A stretch of 61,655 bases of DNA from Comamonas testosteroni. GTDB taxonomy: Bacteria; Pseudomonadota; Gammaproteobacteria; Burkholderiales; Burkholderiaceae_C. The notes beneath the pieces are model-generated. The model made no database searches and was not told the origin of the DNA. It was given only the letters and a program-made list of their open reading frames with translations. The translations under genes were made by a program, and so were the position numbers. Below are positions 39,757 to 48,436 of the stretch, in pieces. The number at the start of each line of letters is the position of its first letter. Position 1 is the first letter of the stretch. Location of the stretch: contig NZ_AWOR01000053.1 of assembly GCF_000761245.1 (NCBI RefSeq), positions 1 through 61,655 of the forward strand, written 5' to 3'.

Positions 39757-40731
39757 TCAGTCGAGCGTGATCTGGGCTGCGTTGATAACCGTCTTCCAGC
39801 GCGCCGTTTCTTCGCGCAGCATGGCCGCAGTCGCCTCGGGCGTGCTGCCCACCGGATCGGCGCCGAGCGTGGCGAACTGGCTGATGACGTCGGGCATCTT
39901 CACGATGTCGCTCACCTCCCTGGCCAGCATCTGCACCACCGTCGCGGGAGTGCCTGCCGGTGCCGCCAGCGTGACCCAGGTGCTCGACTCGAAGTTCCGC
40001 ACCCCGGCTTCGTGCATGGTCGGTACGTCCGCAATCGTGGCCACGCGTTCCTTGGTTGCCGAGGCCAGGATGCGCACCCGCTTGCTCTGGTGGAAGGGTA
40101 GGGTGGTGGTGAGGTTGTCGAACATCAGGTCGACGGTGCCCGCCATCAGGTCGCTCAGCGCCGGTGCCGAGCCGCGGTAAGGCACATGCACCATCTTGAT
40201 GCCCAGTTGGTTCTCGAGATACAGCGTGGTCAGGTGCGAGGTGGTGCCGTTGCCTTGCGAGGCAAAGCTGAGCTTGCCCGGGTTGGCTCTTGCGTAGTCG
40301 ATCAGCTCCTGGAGTGTGCGCGCCTTCACCGACGGGCCGACCACCAGCACGTTCGGCATGTTGGCGATGGTGGTGATTGGAACGAATTTGCGTGCGTCGT
40401 AGCTGATGTTCTTGTAGAGGTTGAAGTTGATCGTCAGCGGCCCCGGGGGGCTGGCGAACAGGGTGTAGCCGTCGGGTGCGGCACGCGCCACGGCGGCGGC
40501 GCCGATGTTGCCGCCGGCACCGGGCTTGTTGTCGATGATCACGGACTGGTGTACGCGGGTACGCAGCTTGTCACCGACAATGCGCGCGATTGAGTCGGTC
40601 GTGCCCGCGGCCGGGAAAGGCACGACGATGTTGATGAGCTTGTTCGGGTATGGGGTCTGCGCCGCGCCGGGCATGGTGATGGGCAGCAGGGCGGCACCGC
40701 ACAGCGCGATGCGGATGAGGGACTGTTTCAT
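39757..40731 (-). CDS. Bug-family periplasmic binding protein (tripartite tricarboxylate transporter, TctC-like)
   Basis: 324 residues: signal peptide (SLIRIALCGAALLPITMPGAAQ) then the Bug pattern YPNKLINIVVPFPAAGTTDSIARIVG, DNKPGAGGNIGAAAVARAAPDGYT, and VPYRGSAPALSDLMAGTVDLMFD. These bind small carboxylates, often aromatic acids (TphC in terephthalate clusters is one). No TctA/TctB membrane genes are present here, so membrane partners must be elsewhere. An open frame continuing upstream to 41868 runs through the reductase gene in another frame and is not real. Confidence 0.92.
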   Translation of the reverse strand: MKQSLIRIALCGAALLPITMPGAAQTPYPNKLINIVVPFPAAGTTDSIARIVGDKLRTRVHQSVIIDNKPGAGGNIGAAAVARAAPDGYTLFASPPGPLTINFNLYKNISYDARKFVPITTIANMPNVLVVGPSVKARTLQELIDYARANPGKLSFASQGNGTTSHLTTLYLENQLGIKMVHVPYRGSAPALSDLMAGTVDLMFDNLTTTLPFHQSKRVRILASATKERVATIADVPTMHEAGVRNFESSTWVTLAAPAGTPATVVQMLAREVSDIVKMPDVISQFATLGADPVGSTPEATAAMLREETARWKTVINAAQITLD

Positions 40732-40820
40732 GTTTGTCTCCGTTGTTGTAGGTGCGTATCGTGGGCAGGGAGCGGGTGCCCGGCAGGCGCTGCGGCCTGC
40801 CGGGCAAGGGAGGTCGTGGG

Positions 40821-41843
40821 CTAGGTGGACACCTCCTGGGATGGCGCGAAGGCGTCGCAGAAGAAGTGCGCTGGAGACAGGCCGTGTTGTTCGAAGGTCG
40901 CGCGCGCCGCCGCCACCATGCCCGGGGATCCGCAGGCATAGACCTCGTGGCCACTCAAGTCCGGCATGTCTTCGAGCACGGCCTCGTGCACGCGGCCGCT
41001 GCGCCCGATCCAGCCGCAGCCGGCGCCGGCCGAGGAGACCACGGGCACGTATCTCAGCCGGCCGGCATCCGCCCAGCGCTGGGCTAGCGTGTGGCGGTAC
41101 AGCAGCTCGGGAGTGCGCGCGCCCACATAGAGGTGCAGCGGGCGCTGCGTTCCCTTTTTCAGCAGTTCCTCGAGAATGGACTGCACGGGAGCAAAGCCCG
41201 TTCCTGCGGCGATGAAAATAGCCGGCGCTTCGCTCTCGCGCAGATAGAAGTCCCCCAGCGGCAAGCGCAGCCGAACGCTGTCGCCAGGCTGCAGTTGGTG
41301 AAACAGCTGTTCGGCAAAGCGGCCGCCTTCCAGGTAGCGCACATGCAACTCGACACCATCGCTTTGCTGCGGTGGATTGGCCATGGAAAAACTGCGTTCT
41401 TCGCCATCGTCGAGCAATACGCGCAGGTACTGGCCGGCGCGAAACTTCGCACGCACGCCGGCGGGAAAGCGCAGCTTGAGCACTGCCACTTCGGGGGCGG
41501 GGCGCTCGATGCGCAGGACCTTTGCGATGATCACTTTCTGGCTGGACATGTCGCGCCGGCGGATTTCTCGTGGTGCGATGCGAAGGTCGGAACAGGGCCG
41601 TACGCGGCACAGCTTGACCTGACTGAGCGGACCCTGCCGCTCCGGGCCGAGGTCCTGGCGCGAGGGCGTCACGAAGCGGCCGCTGAGCACATCGCCCTCG
41701 CAGCTGCCACAGACACCGGCGCGGCAAGAGGCCGGCAATTCCCAGCCAGCGCGCTCGGCCGCCGCGATGATGGACTCGTGCGGTCCGCATTCGAAGGCTA
41801 GGCCATCGTCGACGGTGACGATGTGGTGAACGGTGCCACTCAT
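40821..41843 (-). CDS. Ring-hydroxylating dioxygenase reductase ([2Fe-2S]-FAD-NAD, BenC type)
   Basis: 340 residues: an N-terminal plant-type ferredoxin domain (CRAGVCGSCEGDVLSG with the C-x4-C-x2-C set, and the fourth Cys in VKLCRVRP), then a flavin domain (RSFSMANPP) and an NAD domain (IFIAAGTGFAPVQSILEEL, YACGSPGMVAAARATF). It passes electrons from NADH to the oxygenase. The fused ferredoxin makes this a two-component (class IB, benzoate/anthranilate type) system. Its start overlaps the beta-subunit stop by 4 bp. Confidence 0.93.
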   Translation of the reverse strand: MSGTVHHIVTVDDGLAFECGPHESIIAAAERAGWELPASCRAGVCGSCEGDVLSGRFVTPSRQDLGPERQGPLSQVKLCRVRPCSDLRIAPREIRRRDMSSQKVIIAKVLRIERPAPEVAVLKLRFPAGVRAKFRAGQYLRVLLDDGEERSFSMANPPQQSDGVELHVRYLEGGRFAEQLFHQLQPGDSVRLRLPLGDFYLRESEAPAIFIAAGTGFAPVQSILEELLKKGTQRPLHLYVGARTPELLYRHTLAQRWADAGRLRYVPVVSSAGAGCGWIGRSGRVHEAVLEDMPDLSGHEVYACGSPGMVAAARATFEQHGLSPAHFFCDAFAPSQEVST

Positions 41844-42319
41844 AGCGGAATGGCCAGAAGAATGTCAAAGACCGAGCTGTCGCAGACCACCACGCGACGC
41901 GCGATCTTCAGCTCTCCGTCGTCCTGCACGCGCAGTTCGTCCTGGTAGCAGCCGGTCACGAAGACCTCGCTGCTGCCGTTGCGCATGACGCGGTAGACCG
42001 CGAAGGGGGTGCGGGCGCGCACCGTGTCTTCGCCGTCGGCATCGATGGCCGCCGGCATGGATACGATGTGGCGGTAGTTGTGGCGCTCATAGATGTTGGC
42101 TTCGCGCAGGCCTGAGACGCGGTCCTTGAGCATGCCCTGTGAGTCTGCAAAGATCAGGCCGGCTTCCCAGCCGCGCGCGAGGTTTTCCTGCGTGGTGATG
42201 CTGTAGAAGCAGTCGCTCGTGAAAAAGTCGGGCCAGGCTTCCAGCCGGTCGCTGTCGATGCAGTCCGCGTAGGCGGCGTTGAGCAGGCTCACGGCCATGT
42301 GGAGTTCAAAGCGGTTCAT
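41840..42319 (-). CDS. Ring-hydroxylating dioxygenase, small (beta) subunit
   Basis: 159 residues of the SnoaL-like fold: AVSLLNAAYADCIDSDRLEAWPDFF, then YERHNYRHIVSMPA, and a C-terminal REVVVCDSS-type end (RRVVVCDSSVFDILLAIPL). It forms the alpha3beta3 oxygenase with the large subunit 5 bp upstream. The start at 42319 is chosen because upstream codons lie inside the alpha gene. Confidence 0.9.
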   Translation of the reverse strand: MNRFELHMAVSLLNAAYADCIDSDRLEAWPDFFTSDCFYSITTQENLARGWEAGLIFADSQGMLKDRVSGLREANIYERHNYRHIVSMPAAIDADGEDTVRARTPFAVYRVMRNGSSEVFVTGCYQDELRVQDDGELKIARRVVVCDSSVFDILLAIPL

Positions 42320-42324
42320 GTGTC

Positions 42325-43587
42325 TCAGAGTCCCATGTGGTTGCGGTAGGCTTTCCAGAAGCCGCGCACCGAAGCCTCGGTGGCACGCGTGTCCTGTGTT
42401 TCGGTGCTTGTGCCACCCATTTGCACGATGGCCGTGTCGTCCTGCGCAGATACCGTGCCGCGCTGCACGAAGCCGCCGACACAGCCGTCCTCCATCGAGA
42501 CCAAACCCGCCGGGCCGATCAGGTTGCATTGCTTGAGGCGCGCGTAGCGCATCTCGGGCGTGTCGTCGGCGAAGCCGATGTAAGTCCAGTTCAGCGCGGT
42601 TTCCTCGATGCCTCGCGGCAGCACCTGGCGCACCACGATGCTGTTCCAGATCTGGCCCAGCACGAAGCCTGGGAACACCGAGAGAATCTGCAGAGTGATT
42701 CCGTCGCCGACCTCGTCGGTGCCGGTCAGGAAGCTCGGGTCGTTGAGGCGGTATTGCTCGTTATCGGAGCGTAGGCCCTGGTCGCGGTACTCGGAGCCGG
42801 CTTCCGCCTCCTGGTCGATGATGGAGTAGCTTACGTGGCTGCCACCGTCCTCCGACACGATCAGGCCGCCGCGCTGTGTCAATCGGTTCACCTCGAACGT
42901 GGTCAGAAACAGGTGTAGCAGGCTGGCGTGGTAGCTGTCCTTGACATTCTCGAAGTACAGCTTCCAGTTGTTGGGCAGGGCCTGCGTGAAGCGGCCCAGG
43001 ATTTGCAGCGGCTTGTCGCGCAGCACGCGCTGTATGCGGCCGAGCACCGCTTCGCCGATGTAGTCCTCGATCGTCGGCACATCGTCGCTGAAGCTGCCGA
43101 ACACCAGGCCGCAGACGGTAGATACTCGCAGCTTGCGCGGCGAGTGCGCTTCTTTGCAGAAGCCATCGGGCATGCCGCCCTTGCCGCCGACGCCATTTTC
43201 GAAGGCCACGCCCGTGAGGTTTCCCTGCAAATCGTAGGACCAGGCGTGGTAGACGCAGGCAAAGCTTTCCGCGTGTCCCGCGTTCTCCAGGCAGATCAGC
43301 GCGCCGCGGTGCGAGCAACGGTTCTCGAAGGCATAGAGCTCGCCATCGTGGTCTCTTGCGACCACCACCGGTGTTTCGCCGGCAAAGGTGCTGACGTAGT
43401 CGCCGGCCTTTTGCAGCTCGGCCTCCAGGCAGAGATAGTTCCAGGTCGCGCCCCGGTAGATGTTTTCCTCCTCGCGGCGGCGTATCGACTCGTCGGTGTA
43501 GATCCAGTACGGAATGCGGGTCAGCCCGCCTTCGGGCCAGGTGCGCGGGCTCTTGAGGCCGCTGGTGTCGATGATGGCTTCTTGCAT
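42325..43587 (-). CDS. Ring-hydroxylating dioxygenase, large (alpha) subunit
   Basis: 420 residues. The Rieske [2Fe-2S] ligands are Cys91, His93, Cys111 and His114 (CSHRG...CVYHAW). The mononuclear iron motif is DSYHASLLH with His218 and His223 as ligands; the third ligand Asp lies in the C-terminal part. The general pattern is nearest to anthranilate/salicylate/benzoate-type oxygenases. No dihydrodiol dehydrogenase gene is nearby, so the product is probably formed without one, as when a 2-substituted benzoate loses its substituent or CO2. First gene of the operon, divergent from the IclR gene. Confidence 0.92.
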   Translation of the reverse strand: MQEAIIDTSGLKSPRTWPEGGLTRIPYWIYTDESIRRREEENIYRGATWNYLCLEAELQKAGDYVSTFAGETPVVVARDHDGELYAFENRCSHRGALICLENAGHAESFACVYHAWSYDLQGNLTGVAFENGVGGKGGMPDGFCKEAHSPRKLRVSTVCGLVFGSFSDDVPTIEDYIGEAVLGRIQRVLRDKPLQILGRFTQALPNNWKLYFENVKDSYHASLLHLFLTTFEVNRLTQRGGLIVSEDGGSHVSYSIIDQEAEAGSEYRDQGLRSDNEQYRLNDPSFLTGTDEVGDGITLQILSVFPGFVLGQIWNSIVVRQVLPRGIEETALNWTYIGFADDTPEMRYARLKQCNLIGPAGLVSMEDGCVGGFVQRGTVSAQDDTAIVQMGGTSTETQDTRATEASVRGFWKAYRNHMGL

Positions 43588-43648
43588 GGGGTCCAGAAGT
43601 TTGTTCGTGATGCGACTCTGTCGCGGGGGACATTTCCTGTTTTCAAAA

Positions 43649-43667
43649 AAGTGCGCATTGCGAACTT
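43649..43667. promoter_or_regulatory. IclR-type operator, copy 1
   Basis: AAGTGCGCATTGCGAACTT, a near-perfect palindrome 61 bp before the dioxygenase alpha start. Copy 2 is the same element inverted. Confidence 0.6.
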
Positions 43668-43737
43668 GAATGATTTCGGTGAATGCTTGGAAAAATTATC
43701 AGTACATGTTTGATCATGCGCAATGCAGAATCTAGTA

Positions 43738-43756
43738 AAGTCCGCAATGCGCACTT
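43738..43756. promoter_or_regulatory. IclR-type operator, copy 2
   Basis: AAGTCCGCAATGCGCACTT, 15 bp before the IclR ATG. Compared with the complement of copy 1 it differs at one base. A partial third match (CATGCGCAATGCAG) lies at 43715-43728. Confidence 0.6.
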
Positions 43757-43771
43757 TTATGGGGAGCTGGT

Positions 43772-44530
43772 ATGAAGCTGGAGAGACGTGACTTCGTAGC
43801 CTCGCTAGAAAGCGGCTTGGCCGTGATCGAGGCTTTCGACGCGCAGCACCCTCGTCTCACGCTGACCGAGGTGGCGCAGCGGACCTCGCTCACGCGGGCG
43901 GCGGCGCGGCGCTACCTGCTGACGCTGGCCAAGCTTGGCTATGCCGACTACGACGGCAAGTACTTCTCGCTAGACCTGCGAGTGCTGCGGCTCGGATATG
44001 GCCTGCTGTCTGGGGCGCCGCTGCCGCGCAAGGCGCAGCCGGTGCTCGATACCGTGGGCTGGCAGACCGACGAGGTGACCTCGGTCGCGGTGCTGGATGA
44101 GACCGCGGTCGTGTTTGTTGCGCGCTCGCAGAGCCGGCGAGTGTTTTCGCCTACCGTCGGCGTGGGCACGAGGTTGCCAGCCTACTGTTCGTCGGCGGGC
44201 CGCGCGCTGCTGGCTTTTCGTAGCGACGCGGAGGTTCTGCTCTTGCTCGGACATAGCCCGCTCACGCAGTTCACGCCGAATACCCGGGCCACGCCGCGCG
44301 CCGTGCTGGACGCCGTGCACGAAGCGCGGGCCCAGGGTTATGCGATCAGCGACGAGGAGTACGAGGTCGGTCTGCGCTCGATCGCCGTGCCTGTGCCCAA
44401 TTCCCATGGCCGTGTTGATGTGGCGATGACGGCCAGCGTGCAGTCGGGCCGTATGACACGCGAGCAGATGGTGGAACGGCTGCTGCCCCACCTACTGGAA
44501 GGCGCAAAGTCGCTCTCGGCTTTGCTGTAG
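43772..44530 (+). CDS. IclR-family transcriptional regulator (PcaR/PobR-like)
   Basis: 252 residues: winged helix-turn-helix (about 8-70, LTEVAQRTSLTRAAARRYLLTLAKLGYADYDGKYF) and an effector domain with SVAVLDETAVVFVAR, LPAYCSSAGRALLA, GYAISDEEYEVGLRSIAVPV. This order and the YCSSAGRALLA block match activators of aromatic acid catabolism such as PcaR, PobR and TphR. It probably controls the divergent dioxygenase operon through the two 19-bp palindromes between them. Confidence 0.9.
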   Translation: MKLERRDFVASLESGLAVIEAFDAQHPRLTLTEVAQRTSLTRAAARRYLLTLAKLGYADYDGKYFSLDLRVLRLGYGLLSGAPLPRKAQPVLDTVGWQTDEVTSVAVLDETAVVFVARSQSRRVFSPTVGVGTRLPAYCSSAGRALLAFRSDAEVLLLLGHSPLTQFTPNTRATPRAVLDAVHEARAQGYAISDEEYEVGLRSIAVPVPNSHGRVDVAMTASVQSGRMTREQMVERLLPHLLEGAKSLSALL

Positions 44531-44589
44531 GTCTTAATCCAGTCGCTGCGATAAAGCATCGTGTAAATGTGTTCTCTCAAAAATCTGCA

Positions 44590-45196
44590 TGTTCAGCCAT
44601 TTGATGCACACGAACTTGTGTGCTGGCCTGTCTCGCCTCAGTGACCTGCAGCTTGCTGAGCCGGTGATTCTCTACGAGCACGAGGCTCCGGGTGACATGC
44701 TGTAAGAAGCTCGGGCGCATCGTCAGACCCAGCCATCGAGTGACTGGCAGCCGGCGTGACTCGGTCGAGGGGGCAGGCTGGGAAACATTGTTTGTGGCTA
44801 TGGACGACCTCGGGCGCATCGCCTTCACCGCCATGCGTCGCGACGAGAAGAAGCAGTCGCGTTTGTGCACAACGCGGGGCTGGGTGTGTGCATCAACCGC
44901 CTGCGGACTGACAACGGGGCAGCCTTCCGTTCCAAGGAATTTGCTGCTGCCTGTAAAGTCTTGGGCGTGCAGCACAAGTTCACCAGACCGTACCGGCCGC
45001 AGACCAACGGCAAGGGCTGAGCGGTTCATCCAGTCAGCGCTACGAGAGTGGGCCCATGGCTGGAGGTACCAGAAGTTGGCTAAGCGCACCCATGCCCGAG
45101 TTGGCAGCACTACTACTCCTGGCACAGGCTGCACAGCGGCATTGATCACATCGCTCCGATGTCCATGCAAATAACCTCTTGACGGTTCACAACTCG
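44590..45196 (+). pseudogene. IS481-family transposase remnant (several frameshifts)
   Basis: Fragments of an IS481 transposase follow in shifting frames: LCAGLSRLSDLQLAEPVILYEHEAPGD, KLGRIVRPSHRVTGSRRDSVEGAGWET, VAMDDLGRIAFTAMRRDEKK, a degraded LTDNG region, HKFTRPYRPQTNGKA, RFIQSALREWAHG and the end NLLTVHNSS. A stop and at least three frameshifts break it, so it is dead. The DDE Asp in VAMDD remains. It lies between the IclR gene and the next cluster and marks a junction. Confidence 0.85.
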
Positions 45197-45216
45197 TCAG
45201 AACCATTTTGGATGTT

Positions 45217-45246
45217 AAAAAAAGCGCTTCGTTGAAGCGCTTTTTA
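45217..45246. terminator. Bidirectional hairpin after the transposase remnant
   Basis: AAAAAGCGCTTC pairs with GAAGCGCTTTTT around GTT, with A and T runs on both sides. It could end minus-strand transcription from 45248-45454. Confidence 0.7.
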
Positions 45247-45247
45247 T

Positions 45248-45454
45248 TTAGGTATCTGGAAAGGCAACTCCGTGCCTGTCTGAGGCCAAAGTAGTGTTCG
45301 CAAGCTGTGCGTATTGCTGCTGCTCGTAGCCGTATCGCGACCGGTTGAATCCGTCCTCCATAGCGGTCATACGAGCAAGGTCACGATGAGGATCCTTACG
45401 TTGGCGCACGTTGTGCTTATGGTGGAGGCTGTCCGCTTGCCGGTAGCGATTCAA
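45248..45454 (-). CDS. Possible small hypothetical protein (68 residues)
   Basis: A frame of 68 residues rich in Tyr, Gln, Arg and His (RQADSLHHKHNVRQRKDPHRDL, YGYEQQQYAQLANT). It ends right at a terminator-like hairpin, its main support. No known motif, no clear ribosome-binding site; it may be debris between two mobile regions. The rest of 45455-45631 shows nothing. Confidence 0.25.
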   Translation of the reverse strand: MNRYRQADSLHHKHNVRQRKDPHRDLARMTAMEDGFNRSRYGYEQQQYAQLANTTLASDRHGVAFPDT

Positions 45455-45631
45455 TGACTCGTCTGTTGAGCACTCACCATCTGACGCCTAGCCTCCTAGA
45501 TATCTCTAGTACGTTTGAAGCTCTGAGTTTCTGTAAAGACGTAACAGCGATCTAGTTCCATTCGGATTCCTGGGGAGGGCTATTGCGATGGTAGTGCTGC
45601 AAACACCCTCTCATCAAGTAGCCGATGAAAC

Positions 45632-46957
45632 CTAGCAGTCTTGCATCTCGTTTAAATGACTCTTTGCAAGAGACCTGTCAAGAATATGCACTGTTTCGTA
45701 CAGAATTCGTGTGCCATCGAGCAATTGACCAGGATTAATCCACTCCTCTGGAGCATGACTGCGGCCATTGAGGCAAGGGATGAAGATCATGCCTATAGGA
45801 CCGGTTGGCGCCATGTAGACAGCATCGTGGCCCGCGCCACTGGGCATGCGCATGCTGGCGTAGGCGAGGTTATAGCAAGCCTGTTCGATACCCTTCATCA
45901 CCAGTTCCTGGCAATCCGTGGGCAGGGAGCGACTTACATCGTTCATTTCGGCGCGCACGCGCAATTCGGCAAGGCCTGCCTGAACTTCTGCAAACAGTTC
46001 GTCGGGAAAGGTGTCGAGAACGCCTTGCGCATCGCTGCGCACTTCCATCATCATCTCCACCATGCCGGGCACGGCGTTTGAGGCGTTGGGCGTGAGCGAA
46101 AGGCGCCCCACCGTGGCTACCACGTAATGGGGCTTTCCCGCGAGTGCAGAGGCTTTGCGATTGGCTGCATCGATGATGCGTGATGCGCCCACGAGCGCAT
46201 CGTGGCGGATGTCCATGGGCGTGGTTCCTGCATGATCTGCCTGGCCATGCACGATGAAGGAAACGCGGCGAATGCCTACGATATTGGTGACCACACCAAT
46301 CGGCAATTTCTTCTGCTCTAGCACGGGGCCCTGTTCAATGTGTAGTTCAACGAAGGCTGCCGTACTGTCCTTGTTACGCAGTGGCTGGTTCAGTGCATCC
46401 GGATTGGCACCGATGCGGCGCATGCCCTCCGCCAGTGTTTCACCCTGAGGATCCTTCGCGGCCAACATGCCTGCATCAAGCTTGCCAGAGATGGCACGGC
46501 TTCCGATACAGGAGATGCCGTAGTCACTGGGCTCCTCGGAGAGGAAATCGATCACTTCAAATGGGTGCTGTAGGGCGATGCCGTTTTCGTGGAGCGCGTG
46601 AGCCACTTCAATGCCTGCAAGCACTCCGATGATGCCGTCGAAGCGGCCACCCATCATTACCGTGTCGCAATGCGATCCAGTCACGATGGGGGATCGTTCT
46701 GGAGCACCTGCAGCCGCAGGCAGGCGGCCCACAAGGTTGCCGCCTGCGTCGAGGTGCACCTGCATGCCCGCTGCCTTGAACTCGCTAGCGAGCCACTCAC
46801 GAGCCTTTTCAAACTCGGGTGAAAAGGCTCGGCGTGTCCAGGGAACTTCGGGTAGCGTGAACGTGGATAGGGTCTCAATGCGGCGCCATAGACGCTCGGC
46901 ATTCAGCGGTGGGAGAAGAGGCTGGGAAGTCATGCTGTGGGTAGTCGGGTCAGTCAT
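45632..46957 (-). CDS. M20-family amidohydrolase (N-carbamoyl-L-amino acid hydrolase / allantoate amidohydrolase type)
   Basis: 441 residues, the usual size for hydantoinase/carbamoylase enzymes. Metal-site blocks are visible: IVTGSHCDTVMMGGRFDGIIGVLAGIEVA (His and Asp), FLSEEPSDYG (Glu), VELHIEQGPVLE (His), and SGAGHDAVYMA...SHAPEEW near the end. QADHAGTTPMDIRHDALVGA is the dimer/substrate domain. It should hydrolyse an N-carbamoyl amino acid to amino acid, CO2 and ammonia. Its start overlaps the hydantoinase-like gene end by 8 bp. In context, N-carbamoyl-glutamate is the expected substrate. Confidence 0.9.
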   Translation of the reverse strand: MTDPTTHSMTSQPLLPPLNAERLWRRIETLSTFTLPEVPWTRRAFSPEFEKAREWLASEFKAAGMQVHLDAGGNLVGRLPAAAGAPERSPIVTGSHCDTVMMGGRFDGIIGVLAGIEVAHALHENGIALQHPFEVIDFLSEEPSDYGISCIGSRAISGKLDAGMLAAKDPQGETLAEGMRRIGANPDALNQPLRNKDSTAAFVELHIEQGPVLEQKKLPIGVVTNIVGIRRVSFIVHGQADHAGTTPMDIRHDALVGASRIIDAANRKASALAGKPHYVVATVGRLSLTPNASNAVPGMVEMMMEVRSDAQGVLDTFPDELFAEVQAGLAELRVRAEMNDVSRSLPTDCQELVMKGIEQACYNLAYASMRMPSGAGHDAVYMAPTGPIGMIFIPCLNGRSHAPEEWINPGQLLDGTRILYETVHILDRSLAKSHLNEMQDC

Positions 46958-48332
46958 CGTATGAAGGGGCTACGCCGGTTGCTGCATGTGGACGCAGGAA
47001 GCGGCCGTCGCCTGGCTGGTTCAATACCCTGGCACCGTCGTACACATGCTGACCGCGGCACCAAGTGCTTGCCACGCGCACGGTGAATTCCATGCCTTCG
47101 AACGAACTCCACTGTACGGCGGAAAGGCTGGAGGATGGGTCGAACGCATGGCGTTCGGGCTTCAGAATGACGATGTCCGCATCCATGCCCACATCCAACG
47201 TTCCTTTGCGGTCATCCAGAAGGAAGTGGCGCGCTGGGTTGCGCGATAGCTGGCGTACTACCATTGATGGCTCTATGCCGTGCTGCTCGCAGCCAGTCCA
47301 GAATGCGGGCAGCAGGGTTTCCAAGCCTGGTCCGCCAGAAGAGTTCTTGAAGACATCGGGATTGCCCTTGCGCTCCAGGCCCCAACTCACATGGTCGGAG
47401 GAGACGAAAGTGCAGGCATCGCGTGCGATATGCGTCCACAGCAGATCGACTTCCGCCTTGGGGCGGATGGGGGGATAGTGCTTGGTCTTGGCACCAAAGC
47501 GACGGGTGTGTTCCTCATGGTTGAGCATGAGGTACTGGATGCATGTCTCGATAGTGGATGCATTGCCGCTGCGACGGTACATGTCGCACAGCTCGAAACC
47601 TCGCGAAGTGGATACATGCACGGCATGCGCTCGGGCGCCGGTTTCAGCACCCAGTTCGTAGATGATGCCGGTCGCTAAGTTCTCGATCAATGGTGTATGG
47701 GCACGCATGAAGGCATCCCAGCCGGTGTCGCCGGCTTCCTGCAGGCGGCGAATGTTCTTGCGGGTGAGCTCCTGCATCTGGTTGTGCACGCCGCACACCA
47801 GGCCCGAAGGAGCGATGAGCTTGAAGGCTTCGAACAGATCGTCTTCATCCACGCGCGGGAAACGGCCCGGCGTGGCTTCGAAGGTGGAGAACTTGAAGGC
47901 GCACACGCCGCCGTCGATGAGGCCAGCGGCAGCCTGTAGGCCGTGCTGCGCATTGAGCGTGCCGAACAGGGCCACGTCCACATGGCAGTTGCGCTCGACT
48001 TCGGCGATCTTGGCGTCCAGCTGCGGGCGCGAAGCGACGGGCTCCGGATCGTCATAGGGCATGTCCACCATCACGGTCACGCCGCCTGCGGCGGCGGCGC
48101 GGGATGCCCAGCCCAGTCCTTCTTGGCCGGCCTGGCTGCCCGAGTGCACCTGGCCATCGACCACACCCGGCACGATCCACTGACCGCGTGCGTCCACCTT
48201 GTCACGGGCTGCCGGGGCTGTGCCCTGGCCGCGGGCCGCGACCTTGCCGTCGCGCACGCCCAGCCAGCCGTCCTGCACAACGCCACGTGCGTCAACGATA
48301 TTGCCTTGAACGACAAGGTCAAAGTCACTCAT
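46950..48332 (-). CDS. Hydantoinase/allantoinase-like cyclic amidohydrolase with altered metal site
   Basis: 460 residues of the amidohydrolase (dihydropyrimidinase/allantoinase) family. Metal residues: the opening motif reads VDGQVHSGSQ, so the first His of the usual HxH is Gln61 with His63 kept. The bridging Lys is Lys147 (GVCAFKFST), then His183, His239 and Asp313 (SSDHVSW). GMDADIVILKPE closes the beta-sandwich. It should open a hydantoin ring to an N-carbamoyl amino acid. ATG 48332 was chosen over upstream codons. Together with the M20 enzyme it forms a hydantoin-to-amino-acid pair, transcribed away from the LysR gene. Confidence 0.85.
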   Translation of the reverse strand: MSDFDLVVQGNIVDARGVVQDGWLGVRDGKVAARGQGTAPAARDKVDARGQWIVPGVVDGQVHSGSQAGQEGLGWASRAAAAGGVTVMVDMPYDDPEPVASRPQLDAKIAEVERNCHVDVALFGTLNAQHGLQAAAGLIDGGVCAFKFSTFEATPGRFPRVDEDDLFEAFKLIAPSGLVCGVHNQMQELTRKNIRRLQEAGDTGWDAFMRAHTPLIENLATGIIYELGAETGARAHAVHVSTSRGFELCDMYRRSGNASTIETCIQYLMLNHEEHTRRFGAKTKHYPPIRPKAEVDLLWTHIARDACTFVSSDHVSWGLERKGNPDVFKNSSGGPGLETLLPAFWTGCEQHGIEPSMVVRQLSRNPARHFLLDDRKGTLDVGMDADIVILKPERHAFDPSSSLSAVQWSSFEGMEFTVRVASTWCRGQHVYDGARVLNQPGDGRFLRPHAATGVAPSYDD

Positions 48333-48414
48333 CTTGAGTCTCCTAATCACTGCAAATGAGAAAAGTGTAGGAGTGCACATAAAGAAATGTCATATGCTTT
48401 TATATTCATTGAAA

Positions 48415-48429
48415 TTAACATTAGGTTAT
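48415..48429. promoter_or_regulatory. LysR-type box in the hydantoinase/LysR spacer
   Basis: TTAACATTAGGTTAT, an imperfect copy of the perfect palindrome at 49563-49577, 7 bp before the lysR start. Confidence 0.5.
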
Positions 48430-48436
48430 TGGTGAT

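Noticed and set aside
39757..41868. A single long protein running from the Bug gene through the reductase region
   Set aside because: Only the last 324 residues are protein-like; the upstream part overlaps the reductase in another frame and is Arg/Pro/Ala-rich noise.
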